Of a DNA stretch of 64,000 nucleotides, positions 18,046 through 26,680 are shown one piece after another. Both the position numbers and the translations under genes were made by a program. The notes under the pieces were generated by a model. That model had not been told where the DNA came from. It saw only the letters and a list, made by a program, of their open reading frames with translations, and did not search any database. This stretch comes from an uncultured Lachnospiraceae bacterium (lineage in GTDB: Bacteria; Bacillota; Clostridia; Lachnospirales; Lachnospiraceae): positions 132,613 to 196,612 of the forward strand of contig CAJTKA010000001.1 in the NCBI GenBank assembly GCA_910576815.1. Reading direction: 5' to 3'. Positions within the stretch are counted from its first letter, which is position 1, and every line of letters begins with the position of its first letter.

Positions 18046-18071
18046 GGTAGATTTACCCCTCTTTCTCTCTT

Positions 18072-18815
18072 TTACTGCCCCTTTACTTCCCCATCAAAAC
18101 AGGATACCTCTGTCAGTAATTTACTTTCCCGAAAACTGAAATAACAGTTATCACCAAGGATGATATGATCCAAAAGCGGAATATCCGCCATAATACCTAC
18201 GCGCCCGATCCGCTCCGTGATCTTAATATCACTCTCGCTGGGGACAGGATCCCCGCCCGGATGATTGTGCAGCAGCATGATATTCGCCGCACCACCACGA
18301 AAAGCGTAGGCATAGACCTCTCGCGGCGACAGCAGGGAAGCATTCACCGTACCCTTAGAGAGGATCTCCTCCCCGATCAGATGCAGTGCCGAATCCAAAA
18401 GCAGGATTCGGATATGCTCCACATTCTCATGTCGGAACAGCTCCATATAATAGTCCGCTACCGAGTAAGCATCACGAAAGCTAAGACCACCCTTTGCCTT
18501 CGTCCTTGCCATCCGCCTTGCGCATTCGGCAATTGCCTTTAACTGGACCGCTTTTACACTGCCAATGCCTTCGATCCGTCGAAGTTCCGTTTCCGGAATG
18601 TGATAAAGCCCGAGAAGGCCGTTCCCGTAGCGGGCTGTTTCCGCAAGCACCCGTTCTCCCAGCGCTTTTGCACACAGACCTTTTGTCCCCGTCCGCAGCA
18701 AAATAGCCAAAAGCTCCGCGTCTGTCAGATTTTCAGCTCCCAACGCCGCAAACCTCTCGTAGGGGAGGTCCTGCAGCCTGTAATAATCATTGTTCACACA
18801 CTTGCCTGATTTCAT
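18072..18815 (-). CDS. radC: RadC family JAMM-domain protein
   Basis: Predicted metal-dependent protein or nuclease with an N-terminal helix-hairpin-helix part (ELRRIEGIGSVKAVQLKAI) and a C-terminal MPN/JAMM domain containing LLHNHPGGDPVPSESD, the H-x-H-x10-D zinc site. Once linked to DNA repair, but the cellular role is unresolved. I begin at ATG 18815 (MKSGKCVNN), giving 247 aa; ten further upstream codons are possible. Placement just before mreB is the classical Firmicutes order. Confidence 0.93.
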   Translation of the reverse strand: MKSGKCVNNDYYRLQDLPYERFAALGAENLTDAELLAILLRTGTKGLCAKALGERVLAETARYGNGLLGLYHIPETELRRIEGIGSVKAVQLKAIAECARRMARTKAKGGLSFRDAYSVADYYMELFRHENVEHIRILLLDSALHLIGEEILSKGTVNASLLSPREVYAYAFRGGAANIMLLHNHPGGDPVPSESDIKITERIGRVGIMADIPLLDHIILGDNCYFSFRESKLLTEVSCFDGEVKGQ

Positions 18816-18857
18816 GCAGTCTCTTTCCCGACAGCTTCTCTCCAAAAGCGTTTGTGA

Positions 18858-19094
18858 CTAAATCAGACGATATATGACGATCGCCAATGCGATCCCAATA
18901 ATGCCTGCTATCGTGAGCCTGATCGACAGACCGAACGTGACGCTTAAGATCCCCAGATCCAGCACCAGAGGCTGTGTTAAGCCAAAGGACTGCCCATAAT
19001 TCAGCCAGGTGGAGGGAAATAGGCTTCCGATAAAACCGCCGATCACGATTCCTGCCATGATCAGCAGGACGCAGACCCAACCATTCTTACGCAT
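18858..19094 (-). CDS. DUF4321-type small membrane protein, 78 aa
   Basis: Two hydrophobic segments (about 7-27 and 48-76) separated by a short loop with FPSTWLNYGQ; this pattern matches the small DUF4321 family often found beside radC and mreB in Clostridia. ATG 19094 is preceded by AAAGGAG 13 bases upstream, a little far. Function unknown; association with envelope or division genes is positional. Confidence 0.8.
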   Translation of the reverse strand: MRKNGWVCVLLIMAGIVIGGFIGSLFPSTWLNYGQSFGLTQPLVLDLGILSVTFGLSIRLTIAGIIGIALAIVIYRLI

Positions 19095-19171
19095 AATTAA
19101 GTACGATCTCCTTTCTCCAAGGCCCATTTTAACACAATCGGATATTGATGTACACAAAAAAAGGGATTTTT

Positions 19172-20458
19172 TTACAACAGCTTACAGATTCCACGATCGA
19201 CCAGATTCTGTACGCTCTTTAGGATGCCCAGCTTCGCGTGGGGAAAGGTGAGCCCGCCCTGGAAATAGACCGCATAGGGCGGTGCGATCGGTCCGTCCGC
19301 CGAAAGCTCAATAGAGGAACCCGAAACAAAGGCGCCTGCCGCCATGATAACTTTGGAGTCGTACCCTGGCATATCCCAAGGCTCAGGCTTCACGAAACTG
19401 TCCACCGGAGCCGACGCCTGAATGCCCTCGCAGAAAGCGCAGACCCCTTCCGGCGAACCAAGAGTCACGGCCTGAATGATATCGTGGCGGCTCTCCGTGC
19501 CGTCTGGTATCACGGCAAAACCCATCTTCTCGTAAAGATTCGCTGCAAAGATCGCCCCTTTTAAGGCAGCAGCCGTCACCGTAGGCGCCAGGAAAAGCCC
19601 CTGATAGAAAGCGGAAAGAACGCCCAGCGATGCGCCGACTTCCTTGGCAAGCCCAGGTGAGGTCAGGCGGCAAGCCGCATTCTCCACGCACTCGCTTTTC
19701 CCTGCAATATAGCCGCCGATGGGCGCCAGACCGCCTCCGGGATTCTTGATCAAAGAACCGACCACCATATCCGCCCCCACCTCGGACGGCTCGATGGTCT
19801 CCACAAACTCGCCGTAACAATTGTCCACCATCACCAGAACATCGGGCTTTATTTTTTTGACAAAGGAGATCAACTCGCCGATCTTTGACACAGACAGAGT
19901 CGGTCTGATCTGATAGCCCTTGGAACGTTGAATGGTGACAAGCTTTGTTTTTTCGCCAATAGCCGCGCGGATGCCCTCATAGTCAAAGCCGCCGTCAGAC
20001 AGAAGGTCCACCTGCCTGTAGGTTATGCCGTACTCTGCAAGGGACCCTCTGGAGGGACGGATGCCGATGACCTCCTCCAGCGTGTCGTAGGGCTTCCCCA
20101 CAGGAGATAACAATTCGTCTCCCGGACGCAGATTGCTTAAAAACGCCAGCGCCAGCGCGTGCGTGCCGCAGGTGATCTGCGGACGTACCAGGGCGTCCTC
20201 CGTCCGAAAAACGGCAGCATAGACCTTTTCCAGCGTATCCCGTCCCAGATCGTTGTAACCGTAGCCCGTGGTTCCCAGCAGACAGGCTTCGCTCACGCCC
20301 GCCGTCTGCATGGCGCGGATCACTTTCAACTGATTGTACTCCGCATTTTCATCGATCTGCGCAAAACGCGGCGCCAAAGAAGCAAAGGTCTCCTCCCCGA
20401 AGCGATATACCGCCTCCGATATTCCAAATTGTTCGTATTGTTTCGATAACTCCATCAT
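19172..20458 (-). CDS. Methionine gamma-lyase family / aluminium-resistance-like PLP enzyme
   Basis: 428-aa PLP-dependent enzyme of the family often annotated as aluminium resistance protein or cystathionine beta-lyase. Motifs: QITCGTHALALAF, VMVDNCYGEFVE with the cofactor Asp, and GSLIKNPGGGLAPIGGYIAG with the likely Schiff-base Lys. I set the start at ATG 20458 behind AAGGG; the open frame continues 40 codons further upstream without a credible ribosome site. The true substrate is not evident from sequence. Confidence 0.9.
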   Translation of the reverse strand: MMELSKQYEQFGISEAVYRFGEETFASLAPRFAQIDENAEYNQLKVIRAMQTAGVSEACLLGTTGYGYNDLGRDTLEKVYAAVFRTEDALVRPQITCGTHALALAFLSNLRPGDELLSPVGKPYDTLEEVIGIRPSRGSLAEYGITYRQVDLLSDGGFDYEGIRAAIGEKTKLVTIQRSKGYQIRPTLSVSKIGELISFVKKIKPDVLVMVDNCYGEFVETIEPSEVGADMVVGSLIKNPGGGLAPIGGYIAGKSECVENAACRLTSPGLAKEVGASLGVLSAFYQGLFLAPTVTAAALKGAIFAANLYEKMGFAVIPDGTESRHDIIQAVTLGSPEGVCAFCEGIQASAPVDSFVKPEPWDMPGYDSKVIMAAGAFVSGSSIELSADGPIAPPYAVYFQGGLTFPHAKLGILKSVQNLVDRGICKLL

Positions 20459-20761
20459 TTTTTCGTTTTCCCTTTCTACCCCTGTCAGGGCTTTTGATGA
20501 AGACGCAAAGCTCTGCAAGTCCGTGCAGGTGGTGTCCCATTGCTGATTTTCCCCGAAAACATCAGAAAAAACCATCATTTTCTCAGGCGTTTCAAAGTAT
20601 GGTATCCGTCAAATTTTTTCCTCGATTTTCGTGTTTTGCCTGTATTTTTTCGAAAAATAACAATAATTATGGTAAATAACACGGTCTATTAAATCGTAAT
20701 TTCGACAGCGCCTTTCTGCAGTCCTATGGAAAACGCTGTATTTATCCCGATTTCCAGAACT
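20459..20761. other. 303-base spacer upstream of the methionine gamma-lyase gene
   Basis: No gene seen. The central part (about 20610-20700) is AT-rich and a promoter for the downstream minus-strand gene may lie there, but I find no clear -35/-10 pair. A small hairpin (about 20538-20560) is present. Confidence 0.4.
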
Positions 20762-21730
20762 TTACAGGATGATCGCTTTTTCGTGCAAGATTTCCTGCAT
20801 TCTATCCAGCGCATTTTGACCAGCTTGGTCAACTTGCGGTTTCTCCACCCAAATGACCTCTTTTTCCCGTCGAAACCAGGTCAGCTGTCGTTTGGCAAAG
20901 TGCCTGGTATCGCGCTTTATCAGGTAAATTGCCTCCTCCAGCGTAAGCTCTCCCTCCAGATAACGCAGGATTTCCTTATAGCCAAGTCCCTGCATGGACA
21001 CCATGTCTTTTGTACAGCCCATTTCTTTCAGCCGCTGCACTTCTTCCACCAATCCTGCCGCCACCATCTGCTCTACCCGCAATTCGATCCTGCTGTAGAT
21101 TTCCTCCCGGCGGTCATTGAGGACAAAGTAAGCAAACCGATAGGGCGAAACATTTTGTCTTTGCACTTCATTGTGTGCAGAGATCGGCTGTCCCGTCTTT
21201 TCATAAAACTCCAAGGCGCGGATGACCCGCTTTACATTGTGAGCATGAATGCTCTCACAGGCGGCGGGATCCACAGCTTTCAATCTTTCATAAAGCGCTT
21301 CCACCCCTTCTCGTTCGGCAAACGCTTCCAGTTTTCTTCGCAGGGAAGTATCTTCATCATTTTCAGTAAAGTCAATATCATAAAGCACTGCCTGAATATA
21401 AAAACCGGTGCCTCCCACCAGAATGGGGATGTGTCCGCGCTCATAGATCCCCGCCATTGCCTCCTTGGCAAGCTTTTGGAAGATCACCACATTAAAAGCC
21501 TCCGTCGGCTCCAACACGTCAATCAGATGATGCGGCACGCCCGCCATCTCCTCCGTCGTGATCTTGGCAGAACCGATATCCATATGACGGTAGACCTGCA
21601 TGGAGTCGGCAGAGACGATCTCGCCGCCAATCGCCTTCGCCAAGGCAATGGACAGGGCGGTCTTACCCACAGCCGTCGGCCCCGTCAGAATCACCAGCGT
21701 CTGTCCTGTCTCCTGTTTGTTTGATGCCAT
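20762..21730 (-). CDS. miaA: tRNA dimethylallyltransferase MiaA
   Basis: Adds a dimethylallyl group to A37 of tRNAs reading U-starting codons. 322 aa: P-loop LTGPTAVGKTALSIALA, SADSMQVYRHMDIGSAK, then PILVGGTGFYIQAVL and DTRHFAKRQLTWFRRE at the C-terminus. MiaB, which acts on the product (i6A to ms2i6A), is encoded at the head of the same run (26668-28155), so both steps of one tRNA modification share a locus with mutSL. Confidence 0.97.
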   Translation of the reverse strand: MASNKQETGQTLVILTGPTAVGKTALSIALAKAIGGEIVSADSMQVYRHMDIGSAKITTEEMAGVPHHLIDVLEPTEAFNVVIFQKLAKEAMAGIYERGHIPILVGGTGFYIQAVLYDIDFTENDEDTSLRRKLEAFAEREGVEALYERLKAVDPAACESIHAHNVKRVIRALEFYEKTGQPISAHNEVQRQNVSPYRFAYFVLNDRREEIYSRIELRVEQMVAAGLVEEVQRLKEMGCTKDMVSMQGLGYKEILRYLEGELTLEEAIYLIKRDTRHFAKRQLTWFRREKEVIWVEKPQVDQAGQNALDRMQEILHEKAIIL

Positions 21731-21766
21731 CTGATATTTATCCCTTCCAGACTATTTTGTCACTTA

Positions 21767-21813
21767 CGAAACGCATCCTATTTGTACATTTCTCACAACC
21801 TAAATGCGTTTCG
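21767..21813. repeat. Palindrome after mutL
   Basis: A perfect 10-base inverted repeat CGAAACGCAT/ATGCGTTTCG (21767-21776 with 21804-21813), seven bases past the mutL stop. No T-run follows on the minus strand, so it is not a standard terminator. It lies in the mutL-miaA spacer. Confidence 0.5.
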
Positions 21814-21819
21814 CACTAT

Positions 21820-23910
21820 TTAAACAATCCGCTTGAATTTCCGCTCCAGCTCCTGCTTTGACATGGAAATGATGGTAGGTCTGCCATGCGGACAGTTATA
21901 GGGATTCTTAAGCGTCAATAACTCATCTAAAAGACTTTCCATCTCCGCCCGACTGATGCGCATATTGCCCTTGACCGCCGCCTTACAGGCCATGGTCGCA
22001 ATGCGGATACGGATGCTCTCAGGGGTGCCCGAGACCGCTTCCTCCACCAGCTCGTCCAGCACTTCGCAGAAAAACGCTCCCTCCCCGTAGCCGTAAAGGT
22101 CGAGCGGCACACCGCGGATGGCATAGTCGTTTCCGCCAAACTCCTCCACCACAAACCCTAACGCCTCAAAATCCTCCTTATGCATCGCCAGACACTCCTT
22201 TTCCCGATTATTAAGCGTCAGAATTGTCGGGGGATTTAAGGTCTGGGACAGGATATTCTTTTCCAAAAACCGTTTCATCAAACGTTCATACTTTACCTTC
22301 TCGTGAGCGGCATGCTGATCGACGATCAAAAGCTTATTCTCAAAGGTGATGAGCCAATAAGTATCGAAAATCTGACCGATGATCTCAAACTGCGGCCTTG
22401 TTTCTTGCGTGAGGATGCGGCTGTCAAAGAGATTCATCTGTTCGGACTGCAAAGCTGACAAAACTTCTGCCTTCGGAGCCGCGACACTCTCTTTTCCGGA
22501 CAATAATGCCTGTTTTTGAGTCGGTGTTCCATCTGTCATCTTTTGGCCTGCGTCCCCGCCATATAACGGCACATCCTCGTGCAGCATATTTTCATCCGCG
22601 CCGTTCTTCTGGTTTACATAACTTTCCTCCCCTGTTGTCCGCTGCTGACTGTTCTCACGAACTGCACTGATTGCTGCGCTGTACACGTTCTCTGCCGGCA
22701 CTGTCGCAGTATCCTGTTTCTTCTGCTTCGTTTCAGAGCTCTGCCGCGCCTCGAAGGGTTCCCGTTTACTTTCCTGCCGCAGCGCTGCGTTTCCCGGCTC
22801 TTTTTGCTGTAGTTCTAAGATTCGCCGCGCCTCAAACGGTTCCGGCGCACTGTTCCTGCCTTCCCGTCTTTCAGCTTTTCCGCTCTCCCGCCTGTCACTG
22901 AGCGTGACCTCCGGAATCATCTCCCGCCCGTAAAGTGCCTCATACACAGCGTCCTTTACCGCCTCATGAAAGGCGGGACCGTCGGCAATCCGCACCTCCA
23001 GCTTGGAGGGATGGACATTGACGTCGATTTTTTCCGTGTCGATCTGGAAATGCAGGATGCAGAAGGGGAATTTGTGCTGCATCAGATACTCGCGGTACCC
23101 CTCCTCCACCGCCTTGCTGATGAGGGCACTGCGGATATAGCGGCCGTTGATGTAAAATATCTCAAAGGAACGGTTGGCACGGTTGATCGCGGGCTTTCCC
23201 AAAAGCCCCGTGATCCGCATCCCTTCCCGCTCGCAGGAAAAGTCAAGCAGTTCCCCGGAAATCTCCTTTCCATAGATACGGTAGACGATCTCCCGCAAAT
23301 CACCACTCCCCGTGGTGTAAAACTTCGTCTGCCCGTTTAGCTGGAATTTAAAAGAAACATTTGGGTTTGACATGGCCAGATGTTCCATCAGCTCCGCCAC
23401 ATAAGAGCCCTCCGTCCTCGGCATCTTTAAGAACTTTTTGCGCGGCGGCGTATTAAAAAAGAGATTGCGCACGATCAGTGTGGTGCCCGTCGGTGCGCCG
23501 ATCTCCTCCCGTTCCTTTTCCACGCCGCCTTCGATCACATAGCGGATGCCCGTCAAATCTTCCGGCGTCTTGGTAACCAGCTCCACCTGCGCCACCGCCG
23601 CGATGCTGGCCAGCGCCTCTCCACGGAAGCCAAGACTGACCAGACTGGTCAAATCCTCTGCGGACGAAATCTTACTGGTGGCATGACGTAAAAAGGCATT
23701 TTCCACCTGAGATTTTTCAATACCGCCGCCGTTATCCGTGACCCGGATCAGCGTGGTACCGCCTTCCCGAATCTCCACCGTGACAGCCGAAGCTCCCGCG
23801 TCAATGGCGTTCTCCACCAGCTCCTTGACCACACTGGCAGGCCGCTCCACCACCTCCCCGGCGGCGATCTTGTCTATCGTTTGATTGTCTAGAATGTTTA
23901 TTTTAGCCAC
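21820..23910 (-). CDS. mutL: DNA mismatch repair protein MutL
   Basis: GHKL ATPase and latent endonuclease that acts after MutS. From the GTG at 23910 the protein is 696 aa. N-terminal ATPase motifs: IAAGEVVERPASVVKELVEN, DNGGGIE and GFRGEALASI. A long polar, Gln/Glu-rich linker separates it from the C-terminal domain, which keeps the endonuclease motif DQHAAHEKVKYE and CPHGRPT. I chose GTG because AGGAG lies five bases upstream and the family starts with MAKINILD; the open frame extends 58 codons further into the palindromic element and mutS end, and this is not credible coding. Confidence 0.96.
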   Translation of the reverse strand: MAKINILDNQTIDKIAAGEVVERPASVVKELVENAIDAGASAVTVEIREGGTTLIRVTDNGGGIEKSQVENAFLRHATSKISSAEDLTSLVSLGFRGEALASIAAVAQVELVTKTPEDLTGIRYVIEGGVEKEREEIGAPTGTTLIVRNLFFNTPPRKKFLKMPRTEGSYVAELMEHLAMSNPNVSFKFQLNGQTKFYTTGSGDLREIVYRIYGKEISGELLDFSCEREGMRITGLLGKPAINRANRSFEIFYINGRYIRSALISKAVEEGYREYLMQHKFPFCILHFQIDTEKIDVNVHPSKLEVRIADGPAFHEAVKDAVYEALYGREMIPEVTLSDRRESGKAERREGRNSAPEPFEARRILELQQKEPGNAALRQESKREPFEARQSSETKQKKQDTATVPAENVYSAAISAVRENSQQRTTGEESYVNQKNGADENMLHEDVPLYGGDAGQKMTDGTPTQKQALLSGKESVAAPKAEVLSALQSEQMNLFDSRILTQETRPQFEIIGQIFDTYWLITFENKLLIVDQHAAHEKVKYERLMKRFLEKNILSQTLNPPTILTLNNREKECLAMHKEDFEALGFVVEEFGGNDYAIRGVPLDLYGYGEGAFFCEVLDELVEEAVSGTPESIRIRIATMACKAAVKGNMRISRAEMESLLDELLTLKNPYNCPHGRPTIISMSKQELERKFKRIV

Positions 23911-23936
23911 GCAATCTCCTATCTGCAACAATATGC

Positions 23937-24032
23937 GGAGAATGCCGCTTTTCAGGCATTCTCCTGCGTGAAACTTAGTGCTTCTTGGCGTCCCGTCCAA
24001 TGGCGGGACGTCTTTAGAAGCACTTTTCACGC
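23937..24032 (-). repeat. Two-domain palindromic element, copy A (mutS-mutL spacer)
   Basis: Read on the minus strand it begins at the mutS stop. Outer stem GCGTGAAA/TTTCACGC (8 pairs, 24025-24032 with 23966-23973), then GTGCTTCT/AGAAGCAC (8 pairs), then GACGTCCCG/CGGGACGCC with loop CCATTGGA. One base later a second hairpin GGAGAATGCC/GGCATTCTCC (10 pairs, 23937-23946 with 23955-23964). It ends 26 bases before the mutL start codon. Same architecture as the copy at 40973-41117. Confidence 0.8.
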
Positions 24033-26680
24033 TACCACCTATTTTTGAGCCGATTCTGCAGCCGATACAATGTATTGAGCGCATCCACAGGCGTCAGGTT
24101 GCTCACGTCGATCTCCTTTAATTCCCGCACCACATCCTCATCCGTCACGGTGTCGAACAGGGATATCTGCTCCAAATCCACCTCGTCATAGTGCACGGGC
24201 TTTTTCCGTTCGCCTCTGGAATGATCCACCTCGATATTCTGCACCCGCTCGGTGATATCGTTGTCGCTTAGCTGTTCCACGATCTCCTTGGCCCTGTCGA
24301 TGACCATATCGGGCACCCCTGCCAGCTTTGCCACCTGAATACCGTAACTCTTATCGGCCCCACCCTTCACGATTTTCCGCAGGAACACGATATCGTCGCC
24401 CTTTTCCTTGACCGCGATACAGTAGTTATTGACGTTGTCCATCTTCCCTTCCAGCTCGGTCAGTTCATGGTAGTGGGTGGCAAACAACGTTTTTGCGCCC
24501 AAAAGTTTTCGATTGCTGATATGTTCTATCACTGCCCAGGCAATGCTTAGGCCGTCAAACGTGGAAGTTCCCCTGCCGATCTCATCAAGCACCAGCAGGC
24601 TGTTGGGGGTCGCATTTCTTAAAATGTTCGCCACCTCGTTCATCTCCACCATGAATGTGGACTGGCCGCTTGCCAAATCGTCGGAAGCGCCCACCCTGGT
24701 AAATATCCTGTCTACAATGCCGATATCCGCCTTCGCCGCCGGCACAAAGGAGCCGACCTGCGTCAGTAAAACAATCAGCGCCACCTGCCTCATATAAGTA
24801 GACTTACCCGCCATATTGGGGCCTGTGATCACGGCGATACAGTGCTTTTTGTCGTCCAGATGCGTGTCGTTGGCAATGAACATATCATTATGGATCATCT
24901 GCTCCACCACCGGATGGCGGCCTTCTTTGATATCGATCACACCCTTATCATTCAAGGACGGTCTTACATAGTGATTCTGTTCCGCCACAAAAGAAAGCGA
25001 AGTGAAGACATCAAGCCTTGCCACCGCCCGCGCCGTCTTCTGGATCCGCTCCACCTCATTTGCGATCGCATCCCGAATCTCACAAAAGAGGTCGTATTCC
25101 AGACCAAACAACTTATCCTCCGCATTGAGGATAGAATCTTCCAACTCCTTTAAGCGCGGCGTCGTATAACGCTCCGCGTTCGCGAGCGTCTGCTTGCGCA
25201 CATAATCCTCCGGCACCTGATCCTTGTAGGAGTTTGTGACCTCAAAGTAATAACCGAAGACCTTGTTATATTTGATGCGCAGATTCCTGATGCCCGTGCG
25301 CTCTCTGTCTTCTTCTTCCAAGGCTGCCAGCCATTTCTTACCGTCTGTCTTGGCCTTGCGTAGGGAATCTATGGTCTCATGGAAGCCTTCTCTGATGATG
25401 CCGCCTTCCTTCAAGGCAATCGGCGGTTCTTCATCAATAGCATCTTCGATCAGATGATGAATATCCTCTAACGGATCCATATTTTCATAAATTTCCCGAA
25501 GAAGCGGCGCGTCAATATCGGCAAGGATCGTCCGCAGGGAAGGAAGCATGGCCAAAGAATTGCGAAAGGCAATCAGGTCTCTGGGGTTTGCAGTCTTATA
25601 GCTTACCTTGCCCAGAAGCCTTTCCAAGTCATAAATCGTATGCAGGTATTCCCGCATTTCCTCCCTGTCTACGCTTTTTTTACAAAGTGCCTCCACCGCG
25701 TCCAGCCGTTTAGTGATCCTGTCTTTGTCGATCAGAGGCTGCTCGATATACTTTCGCAAAAGCCTGCCGCCCATGGCAGTCTTTGTACGGTCAAGTACGC
25801 CCAGAAGCGAGCCCTTTTTCTGTTTTTCACGCAGAGTCTCGATCAATTCCAGATTGCGCCTGGTGGAGCTGTCAAGCAGCATATACTTGCTGGTCAGATA
25901 AGGGTAGATATGGGTAAAATGGGCAAGCGAGGTCTTCTGCATCTCGTAGAGGTACTGCAACAGTGCCCCCGCCGCGATCAGTCCCACGGGAAAATCCTCG
26001 ATTCCCAGCCCCTGCAAGCTGCTCACTCCAAAATGCTTCATCAACAGCTTTTTGCAGCCGTCCTCGTCGAAATAATGCTGCGCCAGCGAGTACACACTCA
26101 CATTCAAACGGTTTTTCAGATCGTCAATGTCGTAGCCGCTGACGAAGAACTGCTCGTTGCAGATCAGCTCCGAAGGGCCATATTTATTGATCTCGTCCTG
26201 CAATTTTCGGATATCTTCAAGCTCCGTCAGATAATAATCCCCCGTGGTAACGTCCGCCACCGACATCCCGATCTTGCCCGGAAAATATGTCACGCAGATC
26301 AGATAATTATTTTTCGTATCGTCAAGCGCCTGTAAATTCAGGTTCGTGCCCGGCGTCACGATACGGATCACCTCGCGCTTGATGATACCCTTCGCGCTTT
26401 TCGGATCTTCCACCTGCTCGCAGATCGCTACCTTAAAGCCCTTGGAAACCAGCTTGTTCAGATAACTGTCAACCGCGTGATAGGGAACGCCGCACATGGG
26501 TGCACGCTCCTCCTGACCGCAGTTTTTCCCCGTCAGCGTGATTTCAAGCTCCTTGGACGCCGTGATGGCATCCTCAAAGAACATCTCGTAAAAATCCCCC
26601 AAACGGTAGAACAAAATACAGTCCTGATACGACTTTTTCGTCTCCAGATATTGCTGCATCATCGGTGTTAATTCAGCCAT
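24032..26680 (-). CDS. mutS: DNA mismatch repair protein MutS
   Basis: Recognises mispairs and starts methyl-independent mismatch repair. 882 aa. Mismatch-binding domain I near the N-terminus with GDFYEMFFEDA, domains for clamp and connector, then the ABC ATPase: Walker A TGPNMAGKSTYMRQV, LLVLDEIGRGTSTFDG and LFATHYHELTEL. A C-terminal extension to LYRLQNRLKNRW is normal. The start overlaps the end of miaB by 13 bases; the stop (24032-24034) borders the palindromic element. Confidence 0.98.
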   Translation of the reverse strand: MAELTPMMQQYLETKKSYQDCILFYRLGDFYEMFFEDAITASKELEITLTGKNCGQEERAPMCGVPYHAVDSYLNKLVSKGFKVAICEQVEDPKSAKGIIKREVIRIVTPGTNLNLQALDDTKNNYLICVTYFPGKIGMSVADVTTGDYYLTELEDIRKLQDEINKYGPSELICNEQFFVSGYDIDDLKNRLNVSVYSLAQHYFDEDGCKKLLMKHFGVSSLQGLGIEDFPVGLIAAGALLQYLYEMQKTSLAHFTHIYPYLTSKYMLLDSSTRRNLELIETLREKQKKGSLLGVLDRTKTAMGGRLLRKYIEQPLIDKDRITKRLDAVEALCKKSVDREEMREYLHTIYDLERLLGKVSYKTANPRDLIAFRNSLAMLPSLRTILADIDAPLLREIYENMDPLEDIHHLIEDAIDEEPPIALKEGGIIREGFHETIDSLRKAKTDGKKWLAALEEEDRERTGIRNLRIKYNKVFGYYFEVTNSYKDQVPEDYVRKQTLANAERYTTPRLKELEDSILNAEDKLFGLEYDLFCEIRDAIANEVERIQKTARAVARLDVFTSLSFVAEQNHYVRPSLNDKGVIDIKEGRHPVVEQMIHNDMFIANDTHLDDKKHCIAVITGPNMAGKSTYMRQVALIVLLTQVGSFVPAAKADIGIVDRIFTRVGASDDLASGQSTFMVEMNEVANILRNATPNSLLVLDEIGRGTSTFDGLSIAWAVIEHISNRKLLGAKTLFATHYHELTELEGKMDNVNNYCIAVKEKGDDIVFLRKIVKGGADKSYGIQVAKLAGVPDMVIDRAKEIVEQLSDNDITERVQNIEVDHSRGERKKPVHYDEVDLEQISLFDTVTDEDVVRELKEIDVSNLTPVDALNTLYRLQNRLKNRW

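Noticed and set aside
20459..20578. 40-codon extension of the methionine gamma-lyase-like gene
   Set aside because: No ribosome site at the earlier ATG pair and no family similarity in the added residues.
20726..21724. 332-codon plus-strand frame over miaA
   Set aside because: Antisense shadow; miaA on the other strand has all family motifs.
21767..21813. Standard terminator after mutL
   Set aside because: The stem is perfect but no T-run follows on the transcribed strand; recorded as a palindrome instead.
23911..24084. 58-codon N-terminal extension of mutL
   Set aside because: It runs through the palindromic element and into mutS, while a GTG with AGGAG sits at the family start.
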